DNA of 64,000 nt from Anoplopoma fimbria. Its lineage: Eukaryota; Chordata; Actinopteri; Perciformes; Anoplopomatidae. The notes below the pieces were generated by a model. It saw only the letters and a list, made by a program, of their open reading frames with translations. It was not told where the DNA came from and made no database searches. A program made the translations under genes and the position numbers. This document shows positions 48,601-59,765 of this stretch, one piece after another; the stretch's first letter is position 1, and each line of letters begins with the position of its first letter. The stretch covers positions 4,541,129 through 4,605,128 of the forward strand of contig NC_072457.1 of assembly GCF_027596085.1 (NCBI RefSeq), in the 5' to 3' direction.

Positions 48601-51600
48601 ACCAGCACCAGCAGAGTCTGGAGCTCCTGTCAGAGGACATCTTGGATTTGGAGAACGATGATCAAAACAACGTTTCACTTTCGCTTCCCGTGAGTTGTCA
48701 ACCAGCTGTGAAGGTGGAGGCGGCGGCCGGGACAGATGTGCCGCTCCACCTGGATCAACATATGGAGGACGATTTGGACTTCCTGTTTGATGGACCGACG
48801 CAACATATAAGCGTAAATCTCAGTCAGGTTTCGTCAGCTCAGCAGTCACAAGTCAAACCAGCTTCCAAAGAGGCTTCTGGGAAACCGCCTGCCTTCTCAC
48901 TGGGTCCCACTTCTTGTGTTTCCACGACGATCACTAAAGGCACTTCAGCAAAAGACGAGTTCGAGGACGATTGGGACAACGATGACCTGCTGAACGACTC
49001 TTTGGTGTTGGAGATGACACAAAATCCACAGAAGTTCACGGCTCCGCAGCACTGTTCAACCCAGAAACCACCCAGTCAAAGGGAAAGTCCAGCAAACGTA
49101 GAAGTCCAATCAGCTGCTTCTAAAGTGGAAAAGGACAACGTGCGACCAAGAATGACTTTCAAACTGGAGCCTAATCCTAACTTTTCTCTCAAAAGAACAC
49201 AGTCGGACACATGGACAAACTCAAAGGTGGATTATGGCTCAAAAACAGCTCCTAAAGACACTCGGCAGATCAAGTTTTTATCTCCTAACAGCGTTTTAGT
49301 TGAGGCTGGATCTCAGCGTACCTGGCAAACATCAAACACGGTGAAATCCGATCCACAAATACCGCAGTTTCATCACCAAACTTCTGTTTCCAAACAAACC
49401 ACGACCGCATCGAACACATCGGCTACAAACACAGCTCAAAGCGTTCCGATGAAACCTGCGTCGGTTTCGTCCCGCAGCGAGGCGCCCGCCGTCCCGGACC
49501 TCCTGGATGAGGATCTGTCCTCGTTCTTCACGTCGGACCCGGTTTGGGACGACCCGGCCGACGACGACCTGCTGTGTGAAATGTGCGAAGACGTGGAGAG
49601 CCAGATCCAGAGCGCCGAGAACGTGACCGTCAAACAGACTCCTCCCGGGGGTCACATGTCGAACCAGAGAGCATCTCTGCCGCCGTCCACCAAGAACCTA
49701 CAGCCAACCAATCAGCAACCTCTTGACCCCCCCAAAAAACCATCAACAAATCTTATGAGTGCTTCTGGAAGACCAGCAGTTCCTTTTGCTTCAGGAAAAC
49801 CAGCTGGCACTTCATTGACCGGTGGTTTCGTCTCTAGCATCACTGCAGATGTACAGATGAAGGATTCTTTCAGATACACACAAACAAAAAACACTTTAGG
49901 ATCGACGAACGCCTCGACACGGACGCAGGCGAGCAGCCGGGTCCAGCCAGCGACGCGGGGAAACCCCAGCAAAGACCAGTTCACCTTCAAGAAGCCAAAC
50001 AGCCCGGTTTCTACTGGGACCAGCAAAGGTAAGAGCAGAGCAGGTCCCTCTTTTAGACGTAATCTGTAATGTCACAGCAGAGACGGACGTAAAGGACAGC
50101 ACAGATAACCAATGGTACTGCCAGTCAGTGTGGAACAACCACATCATTGGCTCAGTTTGGGGTGTTGTGATTGGATGAATCAACACAAAGAATTCTTGCA
50201 AAAATATTGAGATCTTTGGAATTTTTCCACAAATACATTCTTTTTTATTTCACCAGTCGCCACTTTGGGTCTGGGTCCAAACTTTGAATATTCCAGTCAC
50301 CACAGTTTTCTGTATGAAATCAATTTATTTTTATTTTGTTTGACTCCTAACCTGTCCACACATAATTATCCGTGGAGCCACTGTGGGGAAAACTTTATTG
50401 TCCTAGAACTCTCTGTCAGTGTTCGCCCCTCAGCTGAACCCTTTTTAATATGACAGCTAAAGCTAACCGGTTGCTTTGTGGAGCTTGTTGGCAGCTCTAA
50501 ACAATACGATAAAGCAACCATAGGCTCAAATTAGGTTAAAGAAAAACTGTTCCTGGCCAGCTAACTGCACAGTCATATACCACCAGATCTAATCAGAGTT
50601 TCCTAAACTATTTTTGACTCTCAATTAAACTAAGTACATCATTTGATTGTCTGTAAATTCTAGAAACAATCACAATATTTTTTTCAGCTGGCAAATGCTC
50701 ACCAGTGTTGGCACTAACTTCTTTGATCAAACTTTGACGTCAGACCAGGATCTCTATATTTTTTTGCACTGTTTTTAAAGCCTGAGCAAATAACACCTAT
50801 ATTTTAATTTTATTCACATTATTTCCCCTTAATTCGCATAAATTCCTGTTAATTTTCATGAAAAGTTCCCACCAGGAATATTCCCATCATTTTGCAAATC
50901 TAGTTACAATTCATTTAAACTAGGTTAATTAAAGGTTCTCGTTACGAACCCTAGAGCTTAACTATAGCAGCAAACAACTATTTGCTATGTAAAGACAAGA
51001 GGAGTGATGACCTAGGTGGGCCGGCTGCGTATGCCGCTTTTTGCCTCTTTGTTCACGTGAGCGTGACCCAGCGGCTGGTTCTTTCATACCACGTTTACAG
51101 CTGATAAAAGACGGCGTTGTCAAGGAAACGTATTGCCCACCCTTATGTTACCTCTCAGGGTTAACAGTGTTAGCTTTGTCAGCACTGTTGCCATTGTTTG
51201 CACTGTTAGCTGCGAGCCACCGGCTAGTCCTCCGCCATGTTGAGAGCCATTTGGAGGCAATGGGTATGCTCTGAATTCCGCTATGAGCTCGTTTAAAGGA
51301 ACTGACTCTGAACCTTTTTTTAACCGACTTTCCTTTTATCTTTTTATCACATAATTTGTTGATATTTGTTGAAGTTGATGAATAGTATTGGTTTACAACA
51401 TTTTTTTAGATGTTAGATGTGTTTTAATTGTCTCTGTGGACCAACAACCCTCAAATGTTCGCCATTTAGTCGTTTTTGTTGATAAAATTGACTGTCTTTT
51501 GTGTGTTTTTCTGCAGTTCCTGGTAAATGTTCAGCAGCTGAGATCGAGCTGAAGAAGCAGCAGGCGATGGAGAGGAGACGACAGAAAAAGCAGGCGACCC

Positions 51601-51623
51601 AAAACACCCGAGCTCCAACCTGA
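45554..51623 (+). CDS. etaa1: ETAA1 activator of ATR kinase, complete, six exons
   Basis: ETAA1 is recruited by RPA to single-stranded DNA at stalled forks and activates ATR-ATRIP. Exons: 45554-45698, 46999-47130, 47354-47427, 47577-47689, 48518-50028, 51517-51623. All junctions are GT-AG and in phase, giving 693 residues (human 926). Visible features: FKTPTRIPRP and DIIWDATSPSPNRLG at about 50-92; VDISEIVSRIAPK at about 105-117; and QQWIGDSAIPCTP with Trp131, the counterpart of the tryptophan essential in the human ATR-activating domain. LLKLAKQFDFNM, an acidic DEFEDDWDNDDLL, and an RPA-binding-like SDPVWDDPADDDLL near 495 follow. The last exon is basic and helical (CSAAEIELKKQQAMERRRQK, ending APT), matching the human C-terminal RPA-binding motif. 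The start at 45554 has the context GCGCCATGA. Confidence 0.93.
45774..46262. repeat. 32-bp minisatellite in etaa1 intron 1, started from a retroelement tail
   Basis: A LINE-like end (TTCCTTTATTGATCCCCATG at 45,783) leads into about 13 nearly identical units of ACAACTACACAGACAATAAA plus TACACATACTAT. The first and the next-to-last units carry an extra ACAGAC, so the array contains at least two unit lengths (32 and 38). Confidence 0.95.
46276..46605. mobile_element. Near-perfect inverted repeat (foldback/MITE-like) in etaa1 intron 1
   Basis: The left arm 46276-46401 and right arm 46479-46605 are reverse complements with one mismatch and one one-base indel that I can see. The loop is 77 bp. Ends are TCTAAGGCCACGTGGGAG and CTCCCACGTGGCCTTAGA. 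No clear target duplication and no coding sequence are visible. The arm identity points to recent origin. Confidence 0.9.
46999..47130 (+). CDS. etaa1: etaa1 exon 2
   Basis: The acceptor is ctcctgcag and the donor GTAAAC. It encodes DFKTPTRIPRPRAAAGF and NDSDFQQDIIWDATSPSP, aligned to human ETPKRALK and NDIFWDQNSP. Confidence 0.92.
47354..47427 (+). CDS. etaa1: etaa1 exon 3
   Basis: Encodes GKRGKKQKPPGVVDISEIVS followed by RIAPK, matching human DEISHIVNRIAP. The donor is GTCAGT. Confidence 0.92.
47577..47689 (+). CDS. etaa1: etaa1 exon 4 (core of ATR-activating domain)
   Basis: The acceptor is gtctctgaag. It encodes TLQQWIGDSAIPCTPDV, matching human MLDMWIGETAIPCTP. The donor is GTAGGT at 47690. 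Confidence 0.93.
47862..48150 (-). mobile_element. LINE-like 3' end, antisense, in etaa1 intron 4
   Basis: A run of ATACA pentamers (47,862-47,885) is followed by CTTTATTAATCCACAAGGGC and AATTTG, then AT-rich sequence. The pattern is the same type of tail as at 44,521 and 45,783. Confidence 0.5.
48518..50028 (+). CDS. etaa1: etaa1 exon 5 (large exon)
   Basis: 1,511 nt from acceptor ttctccacag to donor GTAAGA at 50029. It is low in conservation apart from acidic LAKQFD, DDWDNDD and PVWDD motifs. The frame stays open past the donor for 13 codons to TAA at 50067-50069, so unspliced RNA would encode a product lacking the C-terminal RPA motif. Confidence 0.93.
50029..51516 (+). other. etaa1 intron 5
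   Basis: 1.49 kb, AT-rich, with a GC-richer block near 51,000-51,260 that includes TTAGCTTTGTCAGCACTGTT. It has no recognisable exon or repeat family. Confidence 0.8.
51517..51623 (+). CDS. etaa1: etaa1 exon 6 (C-terminal RPA-binding motif)
   Basis: The acceptor is gtttttctgcag. It encodes VPGKCSAAEIELKKQQAMER followed by RRQKK and ends RAPT plus TGA at 51621-51623. Human ETAA1 also ends APT after a basic helix. Confidence 0.93.
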
Positions 51624-51972
51624 CGGAGACAGACCGTCTCACCTCACCTGCCTGAAGAGTAAACCAGACTGCTGAAGTGCTGTCGGAGCTCCACCTGTTC
51701 AGCACGGCCGTTAGCTGTTAGCTCTGTTTGTTAGCCAAATACATTTTCTGATGACTGTCAGATGTTTCTCCAACATTTCTTGTATAAATATATGAAAATG
51801 AAACTACAGGTACTGTAATTTCATCTTCATGTCGTATTTCAAATCTCTCAGATTTCTTTTTAAAGGTTTTTTTAATAATCAAACCATGTTCTTGTGTCTT
51901 AACAGGAATAGTTCTACGAATTGGGAAATACACGTATTTGATGACAAGTACAGAGTTGCAGTCAGGATGTGC

Positions 51973-52127
51973 TTAGCCTAGCTTAGCATAAAGACTGGAA
52001 GCAGAGGGAAACAGCTAGCATTGCTCTGTATGAAATTCAAAAATACATTTAGCAACACCTCAAAAACTCACTGAGGCGAGGCTAGCAGTTTCCCCCTGCT
52101 TCCAGTCTTTAAGCTAAGCTAGGCTAA
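51973..52127. mobile_element. Foldback repeat (MITE-like) in the etaa1 3' UTR
   Basis: Arms of 47 bp at 51973-52019 (TTAGCCTAGCTTAGC, AAAGACTGGAAGCAG) and 52081-52127 are inverted with a few mismatches around a 61-bp loop. The sequence type is common in fish genomes. Confidence 0.8.
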
Positions 52128-52664
52128 CCACGTCCAGATCTATACTCATTCAACACAGACTCGAGTTTGGTATCGAACTCATGAAAAGAAAGCGATTTAA
52201 TGTATGTGTTGAACTTTTCCTTTTAAGGCCAGGTTTTATTACTATAGTTGTAAAGTACATTTTGTAATCTGTTTTTGATTACCAACTACAAACTAAAGTT
52301 ACTTGTTATTTAATATGTACCAGCTTTGGCTCTTAATTTGTGTAATTTATATTTAAAAGTATCACCCTTTTCCCCAGAATATTGGAACCAAACTCCATTT
52401 CTGCACATTAATGAATCTGTCTATAGATAAATAACTTAAACCGTCAATTCATTTGGAGGGTAAATTGCACTCAAATGAAGAGATGTATATCAGTTCAATT
52501 TCATGCTAGCAGTTTTTAGTCAAATTTATTTCTCTTTTTTTTTTTTCTGATCATGAACACAAGGAGTCACTTTTCTAACCTGTCTGTCTACAACGTCTGT
52601 TTTTTTCATGTTCATTCACTTTATTTTCTTTGAAGCACTTTACCGGATTGAAAAGTGTTTTACC

Positions 52665-52670
52665 AATAAA
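52665..52670 (+). promoter_or_regulatory. etaa1: Probable etaa1 polyadenylation signal
   Basis: AATAAA is followed within 30 bases by a T-rich, GTTGGTTGTC stretch. Confidence 0.45.
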
Positions 52671-53090
52671 AGTTTTATTATTGATTTAATTGTTGGTTGT
52701 CTTTTTATTATTAGTTTCGTTGGATGTTGATGTGATCCACAGAGGCACAGTGAAGAGCATGATATCAGTTATGTTCAGGTCAGACCTGCTGTCTTTTTTT
52801 ATTATTATTATTATTATAAAACAGACTGAATGTGCTGATGTGACTATTTTTAAACACAAACTGATTTTGATTCAAACATGTTTTTAATGGTTCTTTTGAC
52901 TGATTTGTATGAAAATCAGATTGTGTGATGAGGTCCTTCTATAATAGAAATATTCACCTGTCATATGTATGTTTAAAGAGTTATTGGTCACTGTGATCAT
53001 CAGTAATCTCTCCATACTACATTAAAGTAATCTTTCTCCCTGACCTGAAAATTAGCTGCAATGTCCTCTTGTATAAAATAGAGAAAAATG

Positions 53091-53091
<1 letters not shown>

Positions 53092-53144
<53 letters not shown>
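53092..53144. repeat. (TA)n microsatellite
   Basis: About 24 uninterrupted TA units. Confidence 0.95.
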
Positions 53145-53147
<3 letters not shown>

Positions 53148-53527
53148 ATGTGAGTTATTAAAGACCATTTATTATGTTTTTGTGATGCAGTCTGAATCAC
53201 CACAGCTCCACTTGATAGCTTGCTTTATTATTAAATTATTTTATTTAGTCTAATACACAGCGTTAATGCACCTGTATGTCTTTTTACAGTGTGTCGCATT
53301 CAAGTCCTTTTTGCCAGCCCGTCCGTCCAAGTTCTAACCTCCAAAGAGGACCGACCAATCTGTTGCGTAAAGTGCTTAAATTAACAGATAGTATTAGTTT
53401 GTATTTCACCACCTGCAACTGTGAAAGTAATCAATCAGTCAGCAAAATATAATAGAAAATACTAGAAAAGAAATACAGTTTCAGAAGAGTTACTGTGTAA
53501 TGATAAGTTGCCCAACATTTGATCAGT

Positions 53528-53965
53528 ATTGGAAAGGTTATTTAGATCATGTACTTAAGTAAAAGTACTACGATGTACTCTGTTACAAGTAAAAAGTCTG
53601 GTATTTAAAATCCTACTCAAGTGAAAGTACAGAACTATCAAAAGTATAAATACTCATTTTGCAGCAGAATGCCCCTCTTAGTGTTGTATTTTACATTACT
53701 ATTGTTACAGATTTTAATGTTGTAGTTCATGGAGGTGAAGGTTTTAATTTAATCATTTGTAGTATAACACAAATATTTTATTATCTCAACAAAAACTTTG
53801 AATGCAAAATATTTAAAATAACCATGCAAAAGCTGTCAAACAATACATGTAGAGGGTGAAAAGTACACATTTTATTCCTTAATATAGTATAAAACAACAT
53901 ACAATAAAACAGAAATACCGAAGTAACAGTACTGGAGTAAATGTACTTAGTTACATTCCACAACC
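53528..53965 (-). repeat. Dispersed repeat, family A, copy
   Basis: It starts GTACTTAAGTAAAAGTACTA and ends GTAAATGTACTTAGTTACAT followed by TCCAC, the reverse orientation of the copy at 31,237. Confidence 0.75.
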
Positions 53966-54699
53966 AATTTAAATAAATAAGATCAAATAGAAGGCAAGGT
54001 TAAATATATGTATCTATACATTAAAGTAAAATTAAACTTTATTCATGTAAAAGCACCAGATCACAGATTGTATTGCTTCAGCAGCTTCACCTGTAGATCA
54101 TCCTTGGTTGGGGGGGTCGGGGGTCACCTGTGTCCCTGTGCGGTCAGGTGGTCCGGTCGGGCTCGTCGGTTCTCTTCATTAACAGTCTGGCAGCTGTCTG
54201 ATGGAGCAGATATTTGGTCCCGGCAGGTAAACCGAGCCCCGTTATCAGCAGACAGGTGTGTAACTGTAGTCCAGCACGCTGCTGCTGCACAAATCACAGG
54301 CGCTCAGATGTAATCTGCCTCGGTTTAATCACCATGCCTTTGTGCCAAAACGTACTCCAGGATTCACTTTACTCCATTTGTAAAGGAAATTTCTCTAAAG
54401 TTTCTCTTTGCAGAGTAGAAGTCGTTTTTTTAATTATAAAGCAGCTCATTTAAGAGACATCAGCTCCTACAGACTGAAAGGTTTAAATATATTAATTAAT
54501 AAATCAGATTCCATATCAGATAGTTTAGAGATCTTCTGTTATAAATCCAAATCATTTTAATAACTTTATTACCTGCTTCGTCATACTGTACACATCAGAT
54601 CTAATTGTCACCATGGAAACAGCTAAAAGCATGTTGAAAACTAGTTTACACAAAGTTTACTTTCTCCTTTTTCTGGTTGACAATCCTGGAGAAAAAACT

Positions 54700-55400
54700 T
54701 GGATCCTTTACTTTCAGTAAAAGTACAAATACCCCACTGTAAAAATACTCTGTTACAAGTAAAAGTCCTTTATTGAAAATATAACTTCAGGTCAAAGTAT
54801 GTGGGTATTATAAGGAAAATGTACTCTAAGTATTAAAAGAATAATAATGCATTAATGTAAAAGCAGAATTTTACTGTTATAGCTGGTTGAGGTGGAGCTC
54901 ATTTTGGACAATTAAATCATTATTATTTTTAATATGTATTAATCAGAGGATTCATTTCTACATTAATTGATTGTTTGGTTTTAAAAATAATGTAAATAGT
55001 GAGAAATGCCGTCACAATTACCCCGAGTCCAAAGTGACACAATGTTTTGTCCAACAAACAGCCTAAACCTAAATATCTAACACTAATACATTGTTACGTA
55101 ACATTATTATCATCTTCCCATATGTAAAGCTGGAACCATGGAATATATTTACATGAAAAATGAATCAAATGATCAAAATAGTTAGCAATTAAGTTTCTGT
55201 CAGTCAACCAATTGATTAATTGGTTAATTATGTGAGTAGCTCAATTTATAACACGACATGTTTTAAAAACTTTTCATATGTTTTGTCTGCAAAATGTAAT
55301 AAAAAAAGTGAATTCATTAAAGCTACCAGATATAGGTAGCGAAGGAGAAGGAGAAAGTAAGAAGAAAAGAAAAGACTTAAGAAAAGTACTTCAATTTGTA
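54700..55400 (-). repeat. Dispersed repeat, family A, copy
   Basis: It contains CTTTCAGTAAAAGTACAAAT, CTCTGTTACAAGTAAAAGTC and GCATTAATGTAAAAGCAGAA, shared in type with the other copies. Confidence 0.65.
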
Positions 55401-55570
55401 AGTATGTACAGTACGGCCTGATGTGGAACTCTGCTGCCCCCTAGTGTCCAACAGTGATTGAATGCAGCTTTAATAGAATCACTGTTTAAGTGTTGACAAA
55501 AAGAACAAACAGACACATTTGGGAAAAAAAGTAGCTCCATTTTTTTGCGAAATGCAAACACACACACTCA

Positions 55571-55572
<2 letters not shown>

Positions 55573-55636
<64 letters not shown>
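55573..55636. repeat. (GT)n microsatellite
   Basis: An uninterrupted GT tract of about 64 bp. Confidence 0.97.
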
Positions 55637-55637
<1 letters not shown>

Positions 55638-55944
55638 ATTTGACCCCTACAACAACATGGCCGAAAGTGTTTATTGCATATCCTTTTACCCGCTGAAGTC
55701 GACACTTACCTGCAGGTGAAATTAAGTTACCTGAGAGTTACTCTGAACTCTGGATGACCCCGTCTCCCCCTCTCCTCCATCAATTATTCCCAGGCTAATC
55801 ACAGAGGACAGTGACAGGTGAGAGGACAGCTTGGTGTCCATCCAGCTTTTACAGACGACATCCAAACTGATAAAGAGCGGCACAGGTTTCACTTCAGAGA
55901 CGTTTTCTGAAGTCCTGGATACGTTAATGTCACCAGAAAAAGTC

Positions 55945-58900
55945 ATAGTATAGCATGTCGAAAAAAATAAAAGTCATAGTATAGCATGTCGAAAAAAAGT
56001 CATAGTATAGCAAGTCGAAAAAAAAAAAAAAAAAAAAAGTCATAGTATAGAATGTCAAAAAAGTCATAGTATAGCATGTCGAAAAAAAAAAAAAAAAAAG
56101 TCATAGTATAGAATGTCAAAATTAAAAAAAAATAGTATAGCATGTCGAAAAAAAAAAGTCATAGTATAGCAAAAAAAAAAAAAAAAAAGTCATAGTATAG
56201 CATGTCGAAAAAAAAAAAAATAGTATGTCGAAAAAAAAAAAAAAAAAGTCATAGTATAGTATGTCGAAAAATAGTATAGTATGTCGAAAAAAAAAAAAAA
56301 AAGTCATAGTATAGCATGTCGAAAAAAAAAAGTCATAGTATAGCAAGTCGAAAAAAAAAAAAAAGTCATAGTATAGAATGTCAATAAAAGTCAAAAAAAA
56401 AAAAAGTCATAGTATAGTATGTCGAAAAAAAATTAAAAAAAAGTCATAGTATAGTATGTTGAAAAAAAATAGTATAGCATGTCGAAAAAAAAAAAGTCAT
56501 AGTATAGCATGTCGAAAAAAATTAAAAAAAGTCATAGTATAGTAAAAAAAGTAAATAAAAAAAGTCATATGTCTAAAAAAAATCAAATGAAAGTGTCGAA
56601 AAGTAAATGTCATGTCATAGTATCGAAAAAGAAAAAAAAAAGTCATAGTATAGAATGTCAAAAAAAGTCATAGTATAGCATGTCGAAAAAAAAGTCATAG
56701 TATAGCATGTCGAAAAAATAAAAAAAAAAAAAAGTCATAGTATAGTATGTCGAAAAAAAAAAAAAGTCATAGTATAGTATGTCGAATTTTTTTTAAAAAA
56801 TAGTATAAAAAAAAAAAACAGTCATAGTATAGTATGTTGAAAAAAAAAAGTCATAAAAAAGTCATAGTATAGTATGTCGAAAAAAGTCATAGTAATGTCA
56901 AGTATAAAGTCAAAAAAAAGTCATAGTATAGCATGTCGAAAAAAAAAGTCATAGTATAGCATGTCGAAAAAAAAAAAAGTCATAGTATAGCATGTCGAAA
57001 AAAAAAAAAAAAGTCATAAAAAAGTCATAGTATAGTATGTGTCGAAAAAAAGTCATAGTATAGTATGTCAAGTCAAATTTAAAAAAAAAAAAAAAAAAAG
57101 TCATAGTATAGTAATGTCAAAAAAAAAAAGTCAAAAGTCATAGTATAGCATGTCGAAAAAAATAGTCATAGTATAGTATAGTCGAAAAAAAAATAAAAAA
57201 AGTCATAGTATAGCATGTCGAGTATAGTTTTTTTTTAAAAAAAATAGTATAGCATGTCAAAAAAAAAAAGTCATAGTATAGTATAGCAATAGTCGAAAAA
57301 AGAAAAAAAGTCATAGTATAGAATGTCAAAAAAATAGTATAGTATGTCATAGTATAGCATGTCAAAAAAAAAAAAGTCATAGTATAGCATGTCGAAAAAA
57401 AAAGTCAATGTCGAAAAAAAAAAAAGTCATAGTATAGTATGTCGAAAAAAAGTAAAAAAAAGTCATAGTATAGTAAAAAAAAAAGTCATAGTATAGTATG
57501 TCGAAAAAAAAAAGTCATAAAAAAAAGAAAAGTCATAGTATAGCAAGTCGAAAAAAAATTAAAAAAAGTCATAGTATAGAATGTCAAAAAAAGTCATAGT
57601 ATAGCATGTCGGAAAAAAAAAAAGTCATTAGTATGTCGAAAAAAAAAAAAAAAAGTCATAGTATAGTATGTCGAAAAAAAAAGTCATAGTATAGTATGTC
57701 GAAAAAAAAAAAAAAGTCATAGTATAGCATGTCTAAAAAAAGTTAAAAAAAAAAAATCATAGTATAGCATGTCAAAAAAAGTCATAGTATAAAAAAAAAG
57801 TCATAGTATAGCAAGTCGAAAAAAAAAAAGTCATAGTATAGCATGTCGAAAAAAAAAAATAAATGAAAGTCATAGTATAGCATGTCGAAAAAAAAAGTCA
57901 TAGTATAGCATGTCGAAAAAAAATAAAAAAAAGTCATAGTATAGCATGTCGAAAAAAAATTAAAAAAAGTCATAGTATAGCATGTCGAAAAAAAAAAAAA
58001 AAAAAGTCATAGTATAGAATGTCAAAAAAAGTCATAGTATAGCATGTCGAAAAAAAAAAAAAAGTCATAGTATAGCATGTCGAAAAAAAAAAAAAAAAAG
58101 TCATAGTATAGTATGTCGAAAAAAAAGTCATAGTATAGTACGTCGAAAAAAAAATTTTTAAAAAGTCATAGTATAGCATGTCAAAAAGTCATAGTATAGC
58201 AAGTCGAAAAAAAAAAAAAAAAGTCATAGTATAGCATGTCAAAAAAAAAAAGTCATAGTATAGCATGTCGAAAAAAAAAGTCATAGTAAAAGTCATAGTA
58301 TAGCATGTCGAAAAAAAAAAAAAAAAGTCATAGTATAGCATGTCGAAAAAAAAATAGTATAGCATGTCGAAAAAAGTCATAGTATAGTATGTCGAAAAAA
58401 AATTAAAAAAAGTCATAGTATAGCATGTCGAAAAAAAAAAAAAAAAGTCATAGTATAGAATGTCAATAAAAGTCATAGTATAGCAAGTCGAAAAAAAAAA
58501 AAAGTCATAGTATAGCATGTCGAAAAAAAAAGTCATAGTATAGCATGTCAAAAAAAAAAAAAAAAAGTCATAGTATAGCATGTCAAAAAAAAAAAAGTCA
58601 TAGTATAGCATGTCGAAAAAAAAAAAAAAAAAAGTCATAGTATAGCATGTCGAAAAAAAGAAAAAAAAGTCATAGTATAGAATGTCAAAAAAAAAAACAT
58701 AGTATAGCATGTCGAAAAAAAAGTCATAGTATAGCATGTCGAAAAAAAAATAAAAAAAAAGTCATAGTATAGCATGTCGAAAAAAAAAAAAAAAAAGTCA
58801 TAGTATAGCATGTCGAAAAAAAAAAAGTCATAGTATAGCATGTCGAAAAAAAAAAGTCATAGTATAGCAAGTCGAAAAAAAATTAAAAAAAGTCATAGTA

Positions 58901-59765
58901 TAGAATGTCAAAAAAAGTCATAGTATAGCATGTCGAAAAAAAAGTCATAGTATAGCATGTCAAAAAAAAAAGTCATAGTAAAAAAAAAAAAAAAAAGTCA
59001 TAGTATAGCATGTCGAAAAAAAAAAAAGTCATAGTATAGCATGTCGAAAAAAAAAAAAAAATAGTATAGCATGTCAAAAAAAAGTCATAGTATAGCATGT
59101 CGAAAAAAAAAAAAAAAGTCATAGTATAGCAAGTCGAAAAAAAATTAAAAAGTCATAGTATAGAATGTCAAAAAAAGTCATAGTATAGCATGTCGAAAAA
59201 AAAAAAAAAGTCATGTCGAAAAAAAGTCATAATATAGCAAGTCGAAAAAAGAAAAAAAAAAGTCATAGTATAGCATGTCGAAAAAAAAAAAGTCATAGTA
59301 TAGCATGTCGAAAAAAAAGTCATAGTATAGAATGTCAATAAAAGTCATAGTATAGCAAGTCGAAAAAAAAAAAAAAAGTCATAGTATAGAATGTCAATAA
59401 AAGTCATAGTATAGTATGTCCAAAAAAAATAAAAAAAAGTCATAGTATAGCATGTCGAAAAAAATCATAAAAAAGTCATAGTATAGTATGTCGAAAAAAA
59501 ATTAAAAAAAGTCATAGTATAGCATGTCAAAAAAAAGAAAAAATTCATAGTATAGCATGTCAAAAAAAGTATAAATGTCGAAAAAAAAAAAGTCATAGTA
59601 TAGCAAGTCGAAAAAAAATTAAAAAAAGTCAGTATAGTATGTCAAAAAAATAGTATAGCAAGTCGAAAAAAAAGTCATAGTATAGCATGTCGAAAAAAAA
59701 ATAAAAAAGTCATAGTATAGCATGTCGAAAAAAAAAGTCATAGTATAGTATGTCGAAAAAAAGTC
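55945..59765. repeat. AT-rich satellite array, unit GTCATAGTATAGCATGTCGA plus A-run
   Basis: About 3.8 kb of head-to-tail units. A conserved 20-base core is followed by 4 to 20 A residues, so unit length ranges from about 25 to 40 bp and the array holds on the order of a hundred units. Core variants are GCATGTCGA, GTATGTCGA, GAATGTCAA and GCAAGTCGA. Some spacers carry AATTAAAAAAA. A three-unit pattern (GCAAGTCGA, GAATGTCAA, GCATGTCG) recurs near 57,542, 58,865 and 59,128, showing higher-order repeats. Minus-strand open frames of Phe, Tyr, Asp, Met and Leu are repeat artefacts. Confidence 0.97.

Larger units (their letters stand above)
51624..52690 (+). other. etaa1: Probable etaa1 3' UTR
   Basis: From the stop to the AATAAA at 52665-52670, about 1.05 kb without coding potential. 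It includes a foldback repeat at 51,973-52,127. An earlier cleavage site is possible. Confidence 0.5.
52691..55944. other. Intergenic between etaa1 and the satellite
   Basis: It holds a TA tract, two family A repeat copies, and a GC-richer unique patch at about 54,050-54,330. A GT tract and a short unique block at 55,700-55,940 lead directly into the satellite. No gene is seen. Confidence 0.7.

Noticed and set aside
49332..49655. Minus-strand frames inside etaa1 exon 5
   Set aside because: They are shadows of the supported plus-strand coding exon.
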